Shown in pieces: positions 42,703 through 53,612 of a DNA stretch of 64,000 nucleotides. How positions within the stretch are numbered: position 1 is the first letter of the stretch; each line of letters starts with the position of its first letter. Source of the DNA: Paraphoma chrysanthemicola (Eukaryota; Ascomycota; Dothideomycetes; Pleosporales; Phaeosphaeriaceae). The notes beneath the pieces were generated by a model that made no database searches, had not been told where the DNA came from, and saw only the letters and a list, made by a program, of their open reading frames with translations. The stretch is taken from positions 744,001-808,000 of the forward strand of contig JAGMWG010000015.1 in the NCBI GenBank assembly GCA_020744225.1, read 5' to 3'. Made by a program: the position numbers and the translations under genes.

Positions 42703-43320
42703 GCTGATACGACACCTACTTTTCAAGGTTGGAAGGAGGTAGATTTCGAAGTATTATTTGCGTACTTAGTGGCGAAGAGGGATTGAACGGTATATGTGGG
42801 AAGCATTGGAGCCTGATGAAGAGGTTTGTTTGTGTCGATGTTGTTGGCTCACAAATCTTGGAATGTTTCTTATTCAGTGGAAGCTTTTTGATTCAAACCT
42901 ACACAATGTAGCATTTGCAACTTTTGTGGCCCTTGAAATCCTCTGCTTACTGAAGGGGGGGGGGGGGGGGGGAACGTCGCAATTGGTCGGCCATCACCAG
43001 AACGTACGATGCACTGGACGGGAGTAGAAAGACGCTCCCACTTGCATGACACCAAATTGATAGAATTGTGTGAGAAAAAAGATGTGCTTTGCATTGAGTT
43101 TTCCTAGGATGGTCCCGGCAGGGTCAAGCCTGTCAGTGTAGAGCTCATGAGTTGTTGGCACAACTTGGCGCACTCAGTGCTGAGCGCGCTGGCTTGGGAA
43201 TACGAAAGCCTCGTTTCGGGCCATGGAACGAGGTGTCTCTGCTCTATAGTCAAAGTAGGTATCATTCTGACGGAGCAGTGATATGCTTGCACCATCTCGA
43301 TTCATAGAATACTGTATTCG
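42703..43320. other. intergenic with G18 tract
   Basis: A 618-bp spacer upstream of cluster member 3 with an 18-nt guanine run at 42955-42972. No gene is supported. Confidence 0.5.
42955..42972 (+). repeat. G18 homopolymer
   Basis: Eighteen consecutive guanines on the plus strand. Such runs are hypervariable in length and can form G-quadruplexes. Its length could also be miscalled in sequencing. Confidence 0.9.
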
Positions 43321-43780
43321 CTAGTCTCCCATTGGAGATGAAGAATACCAAGCTGTTTCCGGATTCGTGCCCTTCGACTGATTCGTGACCCTATGGATAG
43401 CTCGTACGACCTTGTACCCCATCTTTCCTAAGTTTCTCAATTTGATAAGTATGAGCGTGGTCATTCTGTTCGAAGTCCGAATGCAGATCGCAGGTTGTGG
43501 TAATGCCCACAAGTGCCGGGGATCCCTTGTCTTCATGGCGAGCCCGGCGAGGTTTGGCCATAAGCGGAGCGAGGAATTAACACCACCAGAGAAAGAATCG
43601 CTCTCTTCCAAAGAGGCCGTTGTGCCGCCGAAGATGGCCTCAGCATCGCCCTCGGCAGCGGTGGTCATGCTTGCCTGGTATATGAGGTCGCTGGGCGCGT
43701 GCGGGTATCTTGCTTTGAGCATTGGTACGATACGCGACTGACGCCCAAACAAGCTCGCAATAGCTGCGATCGTATCGTCC
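43321..43780 (-). CDS. possible gene or exon of unknown protein, incomplete at 5' end
   Basis: A continuous minus-strand frame from about 43780 (reading DDTIAAIASLFGRQSR, then IVPMLKARYPHAPSDLIYQA) to the stop at 43321 has an ordered, protein-like composition: DDTIAAIASLF, TAAEGDAEAIFGG, LRLWPNLAG. A TGA lies in frame just upstream (near 43786), and the frame upstream is not open. It may be a 3' exon whose acceptor is near 43783, or a gene truncated at the 5' end. The first ATG in frame is at 43722. No family recognised. It sits in the middle of the membrane-protein cluster on the same strand but has no TM. Confidence 0.4.
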
Positions 43781-43936
43781 AGGCCTCATTGCTCAGGTAC
43801 TGTGTTGAATGCGGTGGTCGCGCCTCATCGTAACGAACGGATACGTGTCGTAATCTCGTAGCCGCGGCGGGACGGACCAGATACCATCAGAAGCAGGAGC
43901 AAGATATTGTTTTGAAGGCCACCTGGTATGCGCATC

Positions 43937-44785
43937 TCATCCTCCACCTGGCTTGGGCTTCGGTTTTATCGCACCGCCAAGTATACTGGGGTCCAGCATC
44001 TGCGCTTCTGGGACCTGGACACCACATTTCACATACATACTTTTCCACAACGCACCGACTGGTCTTTCTTCCGGCATGAAAACCACCGTGTTCACGAAAC
44101 TCTGCGATGTACGGATGCAGTCTGGCATGTTGTAGAGCTCTGCTTCGCAATTATCGCCTTTGTCCGATACGAAAATGCCACATCGTGCTTCGCTCGGAAG
44201 GTTAACGCAGGTGCCGTTCTTCCATTGTTCGAGCGGAGGTGGAAAGCGCATCTTCTGCAAGAGCCTGCCGCGACAATGCTTCGGTCCACCAGCGCCAGAG
44301 TAAGAGAGCGCGACAATGGGGTATTGCGGAGTTTGTGGTGCAGGTGGCCTTGGTTGCGGTTTCGGGGACGGTGTGGCGATGGGACCGATAACACCATCAG
44401 CGCTCCAGCTTGCGCTTGTGCGTGGTGTCGGAGAGACTCCGAGCATCCCCTCTTCCGTTGCTGTCATTGCAGACGGTGTTGGCCGTGGTGTTCCAGGCGA
44501 TAAGAGAGATGCTAGCGACGTGCCGTGCCAGACATCGACGCGATCGAAACCGGTACCATTGAGCTTCGCTTTTGCGCCGACGAGGCGATCAGACTCTCCA
44601 ACCTTTGCGGCTTGTGCGATGACGACTTGGTGGATCTTGCGTGGCGGTGCGCGGACTTCTATCACCGTCGCTAGTGAAAGTGCTATGACGAGAATGAGGA
44701 AGACAGAAGAGGCGACAATAATCACGCGCCGTGCGACTGCCATAACGAGAACATTAGGATATTTTTGATTGAAAGTAGATGACAT
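43937..44785 (-). CDS. single-pass membrane protein with six-Cys outer domain (cluster member 4)
   Basis: Single exon, 282 aa from ATG 44785 (MSSTFNQKYP). A TM at about residues 20-43 (VIIVASSVFLILVIALSLAT) follows RR, predicting a type II topology. A long Ser/Thr/Pro stalk (SPGTPRPTPSAMT, PSPKPQPRPPAPQTPQYP) is followed by a domain with six Cys (KHC, GTC, ARC, DNC, PDC, VKC). The C terminus is a PKPKPGGG tail. It has the same plan as member 2 (inside tail, one TM, Pro-rich stalk, six Cys). No catalytic motif and no known domain. Function unknown; surface or secretory-pathway location is inferred. Confidence 0.65.
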   Translation of the reverse strand: MSSTFNQKYPNVLVMAVARRVIIVASSVFLILVIALSLATVIEVRAPPRKIHQVVIAQAAKVGESDRLVGAKAKLNGTGFDRVDVWHGTSLASLLSPGTPRPTPSAMTATEEGMLGVSPTPRTSASWSADGVIGPIATPSPKPQPRPPAPQTPQYPIVALSYSGAGGPKHCRGRLLQKMRFPPPLEQWKNGTCVNLPSEARCGIFVSDKGDNCEAELYNMPDCIRTSQSFVNTVVFMPEERPVGALWKSMYVKCGVQVPEAQMLDPSILGGAIKPKPKPGGG

Positions 44786-45051
44786 TCAAAGATGGATGTG
44801 GAGTTGACATTTGTGAAAGGAACGTGCACTGGTGTGGCATTTCGTGTTTCATAAGTGAAACACGGACAACCACAACCACCACAAATCCCGAACATTGAAA
44901 AAGCGACAGAAAGGAAATCAAAGTTTGATTCCTGTAGACGTTTCAGGCCGAATGCCATTTCAATCAAAACTCCTACCACAATTACCCTGCAGGTACACCC
45001 CACTCTTCAAGATTGGGCTGCCCTCATCAATCTTCTGGGTGGCACACGCTA
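44786..45051. other. intergenic
   Basis: A 266-bp spacer between two minus-strand genes, the membrane-protein cluster member 4 promoter and the exonuclease-fold gene 3' end. Nothing else seen. Confidence 0.4.
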
Positions 45052-46227
45052 CTACTGGAGAAATGGATCGAGGTCGTCGTCTGATGCAAGGTCTACGTAG
45101 TCGTGTTGCTGCGTGAATGCTCCCGGGCCTTCGCGCTGTGGGTAGGCGAGAGGGCGAACGAGGTGATCGCGAGGTGGTAGGTCTTGGTATTGATAGAGGC
45201 ACTTGGACGTCATGTGCGTCTTGTGGGCGTTGAATAGGCGAATAACTCCAGAATCCCTACAGATTTCGCAGCTGACCTTGGCAAGACACTTGTCCCGCAG
45301 ATGATTGTCGCGATCGCAGCGCGTGCAGAAGGTGTCGCTGCCCCAAGAAGGTGACTGAAGTGTCTTTCCAATGACCATGACTCGCTCAATGACATTCTGG
45401 ATGTTGCATCCACGGATCACTGAAGGAGGCTTGCGGGTGCCAGTGCCGGGATAGAGACTGTCTTTCAAGGCTAGAAGGACAGCGGCAATGAGGGTGCCCG
45501 CAGCATCGTTGCCCGCCATGTGAAGATTGTTGATGTTGACGTTGAAGTGGGCGAGTAGATCACGGAGACCAATGAACGGGCCTTTCGGACCGCGTATGCC
45601 AGCTTTCCTTGCCATTTCCTGTGTATCGATGACTTTGACCTGGAATTGGGTCAATCAGTCCTTGACTCACTCTGAGCTGGTTGTGTTTAAAGGTGTACTT
45701 ACAATGCTGCCGTAGCTCTGGAGATCAACGCCGAAGGACTTTTGGATGTGCTCAAACTCATTCTCGACTGCATGACCGACCAAGATGATGGGCTGCAAGG
45801 AGCCATCACCTCCAACACGAGGACGAACGAAGGTACGGATGAGAACTTCCTTTGCCTCGTACATCGTTACGAACTTGGTCTGACCGAATAGGAAATTCTC
45901 GGGGTCTCCAGCTCCAATGAAGTTATTGCGAAGATGCGCGTTAGGCATGATGCGTGCGTGCGCCACTTGTATGCTGTTCAAGACGTTCTCTGCGTGAATA
46001 GTTGGAAGCATGCCTTTCACCATGAGTTCTGCGACGCCGAGCTCTGTGGTCGCGGAGCTATCTTTCTGCCACCACTCAATATCTAGACATACTACCGTCG
46101 CTTCATTGAGGCTGGCAGGTGCTCCTAATAGAGGAAACCCGACGAAGTGACGAACCACGTTGACATCGGACACATTCGCAAGCGCATGGCTGATGAAGTC
46201 GTTGACGAATTGCCCGTGGCCGAACAT
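45052..46227 (-). CDS. DEDD-type exonuclease-fold protein with zinc-binding tail (Gfd2/Ydr514c-like)
   Basis: Exons 46227-45703 and 45639-45052, with a 63-bp intron (45702-45640, GTAAGT..TTCCAG), encode 370 aa from MFGHGQFVND. The frame is open upstream of 46227 to about 46412 without an ATG, so an additional 5' exon is possible. The RNase H-like fold has VVCLDIEWW (D49, E51), TELGVAEL, VGHAVENEFEHI (a Glu at the usual Asp position), VIDTQEMA, and HMAGNDAAGTLIAAVLLA near the end. After it comes a Cys/His tail CTRCDRDNHLRDKC then CEICRDSG and HKTHMTSKC, probably zinc-binding. Family role: the related yeast Gfd2/Ydr514c proteins are poorly characterised, with mRNA-export links for Gfd2. Activity here is predicted from motifs only. 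A paralogue lies at 56730. Confidence 0.75.
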
Positions 46228-48015
46228 TCCTGCAGTATTCAGCGCGTGGGTATCTGCCTCGCGGGACTTCTGGGGCGCCTTGCTGGCAAGGGCTTGGTTC
46301 TTACGTTGAAGTGGGCGCGTTTGGGTTGAGGGCGGTCGACGGAAGTGAGGATGTGATGTAGCAAAGCTGGGGAGGGAAGGAATCGTATAGAATGGTGCGT
46401 ACTAATCTGTGAGACATCGGCGCACAGATCAGGCAGACGTTGCAGGTGAAAGAGAGGTATCGTGAAAGGTCGCGAGCACATCAGGAGCTAGATACACGTG
46501 CCGCTGTACCTACGGTCGACTAGGCCATGGACCAGTCATGGTAGTACCATTTTGCAGAGAAAGCTTTAGTACGATAATTGCCTCTGTTCATTACGCTGAG
46601 AATGATTCTGACCAGGTGCACTGTGGCTGTAAACAGGAAGCCATGGGACGACAAACGGACGAAGTTATGCAAGCATGTTCGCGGAGTCAAACAAGCTATC
46701 GAAGGGTAGCAATAGTGACCGCGATATAGCTCGCACAGATATGGCAGAAAGTGATGGCTTCGAAGGCAGACACAATACTTATAATTAGCAACGGGGAGCA
46801 TAATAAGTGAAGATGTTGGGGAAACGAAACACCACTGAGGTTCTATTCTGAGATGTGTTATCGATAGAGGAGTCAGACTAAGCCGTTTATAAGTTAGGGC
46901 GCTTGGCGCTATCTGTACCATCCTAGGCCTGCTCCGCAGGGCACCTGCACATCTCGCCCTTTCCATCCTCACCGTTGAAACTCTTGAACTATCATGTGCC
47001 TTAATCTTGCGCAAAACTCTTCCGCACCTGAATGCATCCGTCCAAAAATAGCCAAATGACGGCCACGCTCTAGCCTACATTGGCGGACTAGCTGTGGACC
47101 GTCATGGAAAGATTCTATCGGGTCGGAAGCGAGAATTCCGGCACGTTTACCGCGTGAATGGGCCCTCGTGGTATGCCGGAGGTCGGTTCGCGTGCAGATG
47201 GCAAGCACGTTTTACTTTCGCTTATCGGATTCTTTGTTCCTCTTCGCCGTCCTACATCCATGCCACCTTGCACCTCAACTCTTTGCCGACGCAACCAATT
47301 GCACCTGACCTAGCACTCCATGCAAAAAGAGAAGTAAAGCCGCACTCCGGTGCTTGGCCCTGTCCAGATGAGGAGCATTGCCGTTAGTGGGCTAATTTCG
47401 GTCATCTGCTTGGGAGGACTTGCCAAAGGCGTCGCGGCTCAACCTGCCGTTGAAGGTATATGGATGTCGTCCAAGTTGATCGAAAACAGTGCCATATACC
47501 ACATAAAATGACGTTAGCTAACGCCCCGGTCCGTAGCAGTTTGTAACGAGTGGAAGCTAAAAATAAGGCTAGCTTTCGAAGCGATGTCCACGATGAGCCC
47601 TGGGAAAGGAGCCGACTTAACGACCGTGCTGATTAGACGAAAGTACACGAATGCGGTCCATCTGAAGAAAGGGATCTTCCCGCAATGGACTTAATATTTA
47701 TCGAAACGTATCTGTGGGTAAGATCATTTGTTCGCTCTCGCCGAGCAGAAACTCTTGGACGACTTCAATGACGGGAAGGACGATGATTAAGGAGCAAACG
47801 GTGGAGATGACATATATAAAGGTTGTAGCCATCATGTGGCGTCAAATCACGACTAGAGGCTCATCGATCGCGTTGACCTCTCCAAGGCGCCACCTGCAAG
47901 CTTGTCCACTTACTCATTTGGAAGTCTGTCAACATTGTTCAAAGACCTATTTCCTCTTACAGTAATACCATCGTCAGATCTCAATCTACCGCGCCAATCT
48001 TAATTCAAGTCCGAC
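46228..48015. other. long intergenic region
   Basis: About 1.8 kb between the divergent starts of the exonuclease-fold gene (46227, minus) and the P450 gene (48016, plus). The stretch to about 46412 keeps the exonuclease frame open. A TATATAAA lies at 47813-47820, 196 bp before the P450 ATG. Nothing else was recognised. Confidence 0.5.
47813..47820 (+). promoter_or_regulatory. TATA-like element upstream of P450 gene
   Basis: TATATAAA, 196 bp before the P450 start codon at 48016. The distance allows a leader of typical length; not tested. Confidence 0.4.
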
Positions 48016-49647
48016 ATGCATGTTATACTTGCTTTGGGCCTGGCCATCGGCCTGGTAGTCTACCTGGCTGGGCAAGTATTACTCCACAGCACGCAAGATA
48101 AGCGTGAGCCTCAAATGTTGGAGTCCAGGATACCGTTTCTAGACGGACTTATCGGAATACTCAAGCACCGAGCGAATCATCTTGCGACTCTTCGGTTGGT
48201 GAATTCAGGTCACGAAATGAACAAACGCTGACAGATTCCTTAGTGGCCAATACAATGCATCAGTACACACGCTCCGATTGCCGTTTCAACGCCTCTATGT
48301 GGTACATACATCACATCTGATTCAACTCATTCAGAGCAAGGCAAATGCCAGCAAATTCATTCCAAATTTATTAGACTTTGGAATGCTCTTCAGCGGTCTC
48401 AAACCGGAGTCACAGAACATTTTACGCAAATCATTTCAATTGCATGGCAACGCTTTCACAATGAGCGTACACAAGTACTTGTTATCAGGTTCAACACTCA
48501 AGGTCGTCACCCGCAATGCGGTTGGTATTCTCAGCGCGGGTTTGATGACCGGCTCTGAGGGCCATGAAAGCACAATGATGCTAGACTTTGTGCGTCATGA
48601 GTTGACAAGGGCACTAACCGGAGCGGTCTATGGGCCCATGAACCCGTATGACGACCCCGTCATTGAAAAAAGCTGGTGGTGAGTTACTTCGACATGTTCC
48701 ATAGGCGTACCGAGCTGACCAGACGAAGCGAATTCATTCCTGGTATTACTCACCTGCTGTACTGCCGTTGGCCCCAGATCACTGCGCGAAAAGCTTTGCA
48801 AGCTCGTGATCGAGTCATTCTCGCATTTCAAGAATACTTCGAGGCCGGTGGTCATTTGCAAGCTTTTCCTATGATCGCAGAGATGTTCGAGTCGAACATG
48901 CGCAGCGGTCTTTCTTCCACTGAAGCCGCAAAGATGGAAATAGCAACATCACTTGCAATGCTCAGCAGCGGGGCCAACACGACCTTCTGGCTGTTGTATC
49001 AAATCTACTCGGATCCCGTTGTTCTAAAATTGGTTCGAGGAGAGCTACTTGCACAATCTATTGAAGATCTAGAGAGTGGACTGACACATCGTAATATTTT
49101 GAGCTTGGACATGCTCAAAGAACGATGCCCAACACTCATGGCGATGCTAAATGAGACACTACGCTTCCATAGCACTGTCACCAACATCAAACAGGTGCAG
49201 CACGACACTACGTTAGCCGACCAGTATCTGCTGAAGAAGGACGCCATCATCATGATTCCAGGTCAGAGCATACATCACAACAAAAGCATATGGGGTGCTT
49301 CCGCAGATGTGTTTGAACACCGTCGTTTGCTGGCTTCGGACAGCAAAAAGAACCTCTCCAGCACATCGGCATTTCGACCTTTCGGCGCAGGAGTTACGAT
49401 GTGCCCAGGCAGACACTTCTCAACCAATGTGATCACTAGCTTGGTCGCAATGATTGTGCTGCAGTACGATATTATGCCAACTTCGGGGTTTTGGGTTGCA
49501 CCGACGAAGCGGAATGCGGATATGTGGAACGCGATGCCGAAACCAGATCAGGACATTGAGGTCAAATTCATGAGGAGGTCGCAAGAAAAGCCGGCGGAAT
49601 GGAGTTTTATTTGGTCCGATGCACAAGACTTGCAGCCAATTTCTTAG
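48016..49647 (+). CDS. cytochrome P450 monooxygenase
   Basis: Three exons, 48016-48194, 48235-48678 and 48729-49647, encode 513 aa. Intron 1 is only 40 bp (GTTGGT..CGCTGACAG) and intron 2 is 50 bp (GTGAGT..CTGAC..AAG). I chose the unusual AAG acceptor at 48728 because the nearer CCAG would create a stop and other choices give introns under 30 bp. An N-terminal anchor (ILALGLAIGLVVYLAGQVLL) is followed by a reduced I-helix region (AMLSSGANTTFW), the K-helix ExxR motif as NETLR and the heme-binding PFGAGVTMCPGR (axial Cys433). Family resemblance is to the CYP7-like fungal group. The substrate is unknown and no biosynthetic core gene is nearby. Confidence 0.88.
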
Positions 49648-50872
49648 TCTTCACGTTGTCAATAGCTTTATTGAATGCTGATACTATCGTCCATTTCGAC
49701 CTCCCGAGCGCTTCTAAATGGAAATTATCGCTCGTGCACAGAGATTAATTTACTTTTCTCTCCTCAATTGGACGTACATACCAGTTGCACCGATGCTGCT
49801 GCTGTAGAGCACGACGGCGCTACAATGGACGGAAAAGTCCGCACCGTGCAAGCAATCAACACAGTGGAAAGGCCCGAGAAGCTTGGTCCCTAATTTAAGG
49901 TTTTGAAACAGGCTGCGGAAGGCTCGGGAGTGCGCCACCTTGTTCCTAGATCACCACGAAGAGCTGGCAGGCAAGCAGGCAGCATGTTGTGTTTCTTCTG
50001 GAGAAATTCGTGCAAAGCCATGATCGCACTAGCATCACAAAAATCGACACCTGTATTGGTGAACGTGGCGTCCGGATGTGGCATTTCAAACGACCTGCCT
50101 TTTCGGGTTGGTGGCAGGCGGCTCTTTCCTTCCGCATCTCGTGGGGCCGCGAGGTTCCCCTCATTCTCACTCGACCTCTGTGGTCATCCTCTCGACATAT
50201 CTCAATGTTCCCGAACCTCGAAATGCATGACGTAAATAAGCTTCATGAACCGGGTTAACAAGCTTGCCAAGGTACTCTTATCCAGCGCCTTACATTACGA
50301 CCTGCTCCATTGAGCCTAAAGAGCTTGGCATCGTTCCCGGGCTTGCCACGACCCGATTAGAGGGTTGAGCATTGCGCCGCGCGAGGTTCTCGGACTCGGG
50401 GTGACACAAGAGCTCTGTCTCTTTAGACAAGCACTCGTCCTTTCCAGGAACGACCAAGATGTACGATATATGTGATACAAGATCCCGTTGGTGAAAGGTC
50501 GTACAGCGTGAAAGTATTCCACTGACGTGCTGGACTATCGTTCCAGCGACCCAAAAAGTTGCTTACGGGACCCGCGCACAACCTTGCAACTATCAAGGTA
50601 CTCCATGGCTATCCGCCCAATAGTAACGGCCTACCTTGCCAGGTTGCACATCAGTTGCCTGTTCTACTGTAAATTGATGCAAGACAGGGTCCTGCAACCT
50701 GGACGTCAGAGCAACAATGCACGAGCAAATTAGGCCAGAGCAGCGAACAATGGTTACCAACCGCTATTATGCCGCCTTCCCTCCGCGGTCACCCTGGGGT
50801 ATATAAGGTCCCTGTCGCTCAGAGAGGTTCGTACTTGTCCCGCCAGCTCTTGTCTACGTCAAGCATTTTAGC
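49648..50872. other. long intergenic region
   Basis: About 1.2 kb between the P450 3' end and the secreted peptidase gene. Small unsupported frames only; TATA box at 50800. Confidence 0.5.
50800..50807 (+). promoter_or_regulatory. TATA box of S10 peptidase gene
   Basis: TATATAAG within GGGGTATATAAGG, about 70 bp before the ATG at 50873. This is the best-placed TATA box in the window and suggests regulated expression. Confidence 0.65.
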
Positions 50873-52604
50873 ATGGCACGCCTCACACAACTTGCCGCCG
50901 TCTTAGCGGCTACATCGCTGTGCAGCGCACGCAAGCCAACACTCGAGGAACGTCAGATTCCTGCGGACTCAACAGGTGTAATGACCATCACATCACCCCA
51001 AGGAGCTTCCATCCGCTTCAAGCAGCCTGGTAAACAGGGTGTTTGTGAGACCACAGAAGGCGTCGATGATTATTCGGGCTACATCAGCCTCAATCCTACC
51101 ACCAACATGTTCTTCTGGTTCTTCGAGGCTCGCGAGAATCCTTCAGAGAAGCCCTTGACACTTTGGCTCAACGGCGGACCGGGCAGCGATTCTCTGATTG
51201 GGCTATTTCAAGAGCACGGCCCGTGCAACGTCACCGAGGACTTGAAGACACAGCTGAACCCGTACTCGTGGAATGAGCATTCAAACATGCTATACCTCAG
51301 CCAGCCTGTGGGTGTAGGATTTTCATATGAGAACACGATCACCGACGACAAAGGACGTTATTCACTTGTCGATCCAGACAAGGCCAATACCACTGAAGCC
51401 TCGGCTATCGGTGCGTGGCACATCTTGCAGGCTTTCTTGGACCTCTCGCCTCAACTTGACCCGGACATTACCAATTTCACATTCAATCTGTGGACGGAAA
51501 GGTAAGCTTTATTCACCCATCGATGCTTCGTGTCAGCTGACATTCTCCAGTTACGGCGGACATTATGGACCAGGCTTTTACAATTACTTCTATCAGCAGA
51601 ACGAGGCCATCAAGAACGGCTCAGTCAAGGGTGTAGAACTTCAAATGGACACACTCGGCATAATCAATGGTATTATCGATGAGCAGATTCAAGCCCCGTA
51701 CTACCCGGAGTTCGCTGTCAACAACACCTACGGCATTAAGGCGATCAATGACACCATATATACATTCATGAAGCAAGCATACTACATGCCTGAAGGCTGC
51801 CACGATCAGATTGAGTACTGCAAGGAGTCTGACCGAACTACGGAAGACGGGTACCTGCAATGCTCATCTGCTACCAACCTCTGCCGATCACTGGTTGAGG
51901 AGCCATACTACGCTTTTGGTGGTCGCGGAGTGTACGACATTCGCCACCCATACGATGATCCTACCCCGCCTGATTACTTTGAGGATTTTTTGAATTTGGC
52001 ATCGACACAAGAAGCTCTCGGGGTGAACATCAACTACACATCCACCAATGCGCGCAATGTATCTCGCGGCTTCCAACAAACCGGTGATTTCGTGTTCCCC
52101 AACTTCATTGTCGACTTGGAAGAGATTCTCGGCTATGGCGTACGCGTTGCTCTACTTTATGGCGATGCTGATTACATTTGCAACTGGTACGTCTCCCCAT
52201 TGGGATAATTAAACACAGAAACAACACTAACACTCTCCAGGTTCGGCGGCGAAGCAATCTCTCTGGCCGCTAATTTCAGCGACGCCGAAGCTTTCCGCGC
52301 CGCAGGCTACACGCCTTTCCTTGTAGACGGCGTCGAGTACGGCGAAGTGCGCGAGTATGGAAATTTCAGCTTCACGCGTATTTATGAGGCGGGCCATGAG
52401 GTGCCGTACTACCAACCCGAGGCAAGCTTGGAGCATTTCAAGCGTGTGCTGAATCAGGTTGTGATTGCGGATGGAAGCAAGGTTGTGACGGATGATTATA
52501 GCACAAATGGAACTGCGAAGGCGACACACACAGAGAGCTTTGTACCATTGCCGCCGACGAGTACGCCAAGTGTGGTCAGTCGGGTCAGGAGGGGATCAAA
52601 ATAG
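50873..52604 (+). CDS. secreted serine carboxypeptidase (peptidase family S10)
   Basis: Three exons, 50873-51501, 51551-52186 and 52241-52604, with introns of 49 and 54 bp, encode 542 aa. A signal peptide (MARLTQLAAVLAATSLCSA) precedes the alpha/beta-hydrolase domain. The first exon holds LWLNGGPGSDSLIGLFQEHG, where the common GGPGCSS is GGPGSDS. The catalytic Ser is S210 in ESYGGHYGPG and its codon is split by intron 1. Asp is D415 in YGDADYICNW, next to intron 2. His is H474 in EAGHEVPYYQPE. Several N-glycosylation sequons (NVT, NTT, NGS) fit secretion. It removes C-terminal residues from peptides in acidic conditions (family knowledge). Confidence 0.93.
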
Positions 52605-52935
52605 ATGAACAGCAGGTAGAGAAAGGTGGTTTTGTTTGAGGTAATGACTTGAAGCTTGCAGCTAGCCTTCGCAAGTCATGAATATGCCCCATAATTGGCA
52701 CATGTAACATGCCTGATGATCTGCGTTAATGCGCTTCCTCGATCATGATCGTCTTGCTCGTCAAATACACTGTGACCCAGCCCCGGTATATCGTGTTCCA
52801 CGTCTGGATCAGTGACCTTTGCTAGGCCTGTCACACCAGACACGAGTCTTTCTTCTATACTCCGTTCCTGCCTCCGACGCTCAAGTTCTCTTTGGCACGT
52901 CAACGACTTTCGCGTTCTCTGCCGGTAGAGCTGGA
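52605..52935. other. intergenic
   Basis: A 331-bp stretch between the S10 peptidase 3' end and the possible broken gene on the minus strand. Nothing recognised. Confidence 0.4.
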
Positions 52936-53612
52936 CTACAGCCAATGCCCTTGGTGTACAAGTCTTTCAACTTTTCGCAATTCTCCTCGATATCTTACCC
53001 ATTCCATACTTGTGGACGCCAGCGCTTTCCAGTATTCGTCCTTCAGTAATCGCTTCAGAAAGCTTGGCATGACTGCGAAGCGTAAATTCGCAGACGGCGT
53101 AGGGCGGATATATTTCGCCTTGAGTTGGATTACATGCGCCTGCCAGATACCGGCATGGAGGTCGTCTCGAAAGTGACACGTTCGAAGCCATTGAATACTT
53201 GCTCGAGCAATAGCATCCAGTGGATACAACCAAACCCTGGAAAGCGGACCATTACCTGGCACTTGGGCACGGACTCGCACAGTTTTGTGTATTCGTTCAG
53301 AATGTCTGCCATGTCTTGTAAGGAGAATATGGACGAACGGGTGACAGTAGCTGCCTCCCTAATGACATGGTGCAGGCAGCGGGGATCAAGATGATCACTG
53401 TTCCGGATGCGGCCTATGAAGCAGTTGTTCCAGGACCAGGTGATGTGTTGGTGTGCGCGAGGTTGAGGAAACGACAGAACCCATGGCGATAGTGTATTTG
53501 TGGTTGATACTGTTGGAGCGATTCGCGGTGTGGATGATTGAGCTGAGGATCCAGCGTGGAAGATAATGACTTTAGAGCTCACAAGCACGCTACATGGACA
53601 AGTGAAATTCAA
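52936..53612 (-). pseudogene. possible broken or frameshifted gene of unknown family
   Basis: Two overlapping minus-strand frames look protein-like. The first, 53612-53130, includes SIFSLQDMADILNEYTK, then VRFPGFGCIHWMLLLEQVF and NGFERVTFETTSMPVSG before a stop. The second, ending at 52936, includes IWQAHVIQLKAKYIRP, MPSFLKRLLKDEYWKAL and SMEWVRYRGELRK. The change of frame is near 53155. It could be a 32-bp intron (GTATCT..CAAG), short for this genome, or a single-base frameshift. I favour a pseudogene or sequence error. The content (short hydrophobic helices, WV/YR-rich end) recalls fungal F-box-like proteins, but no F-box was seen. Confidence 0.4.

Noticed and set aside
46520..47014. Minus-strand 164-codon frame
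   Set aside because: Random-looking composition, no support from start context or splice sites.
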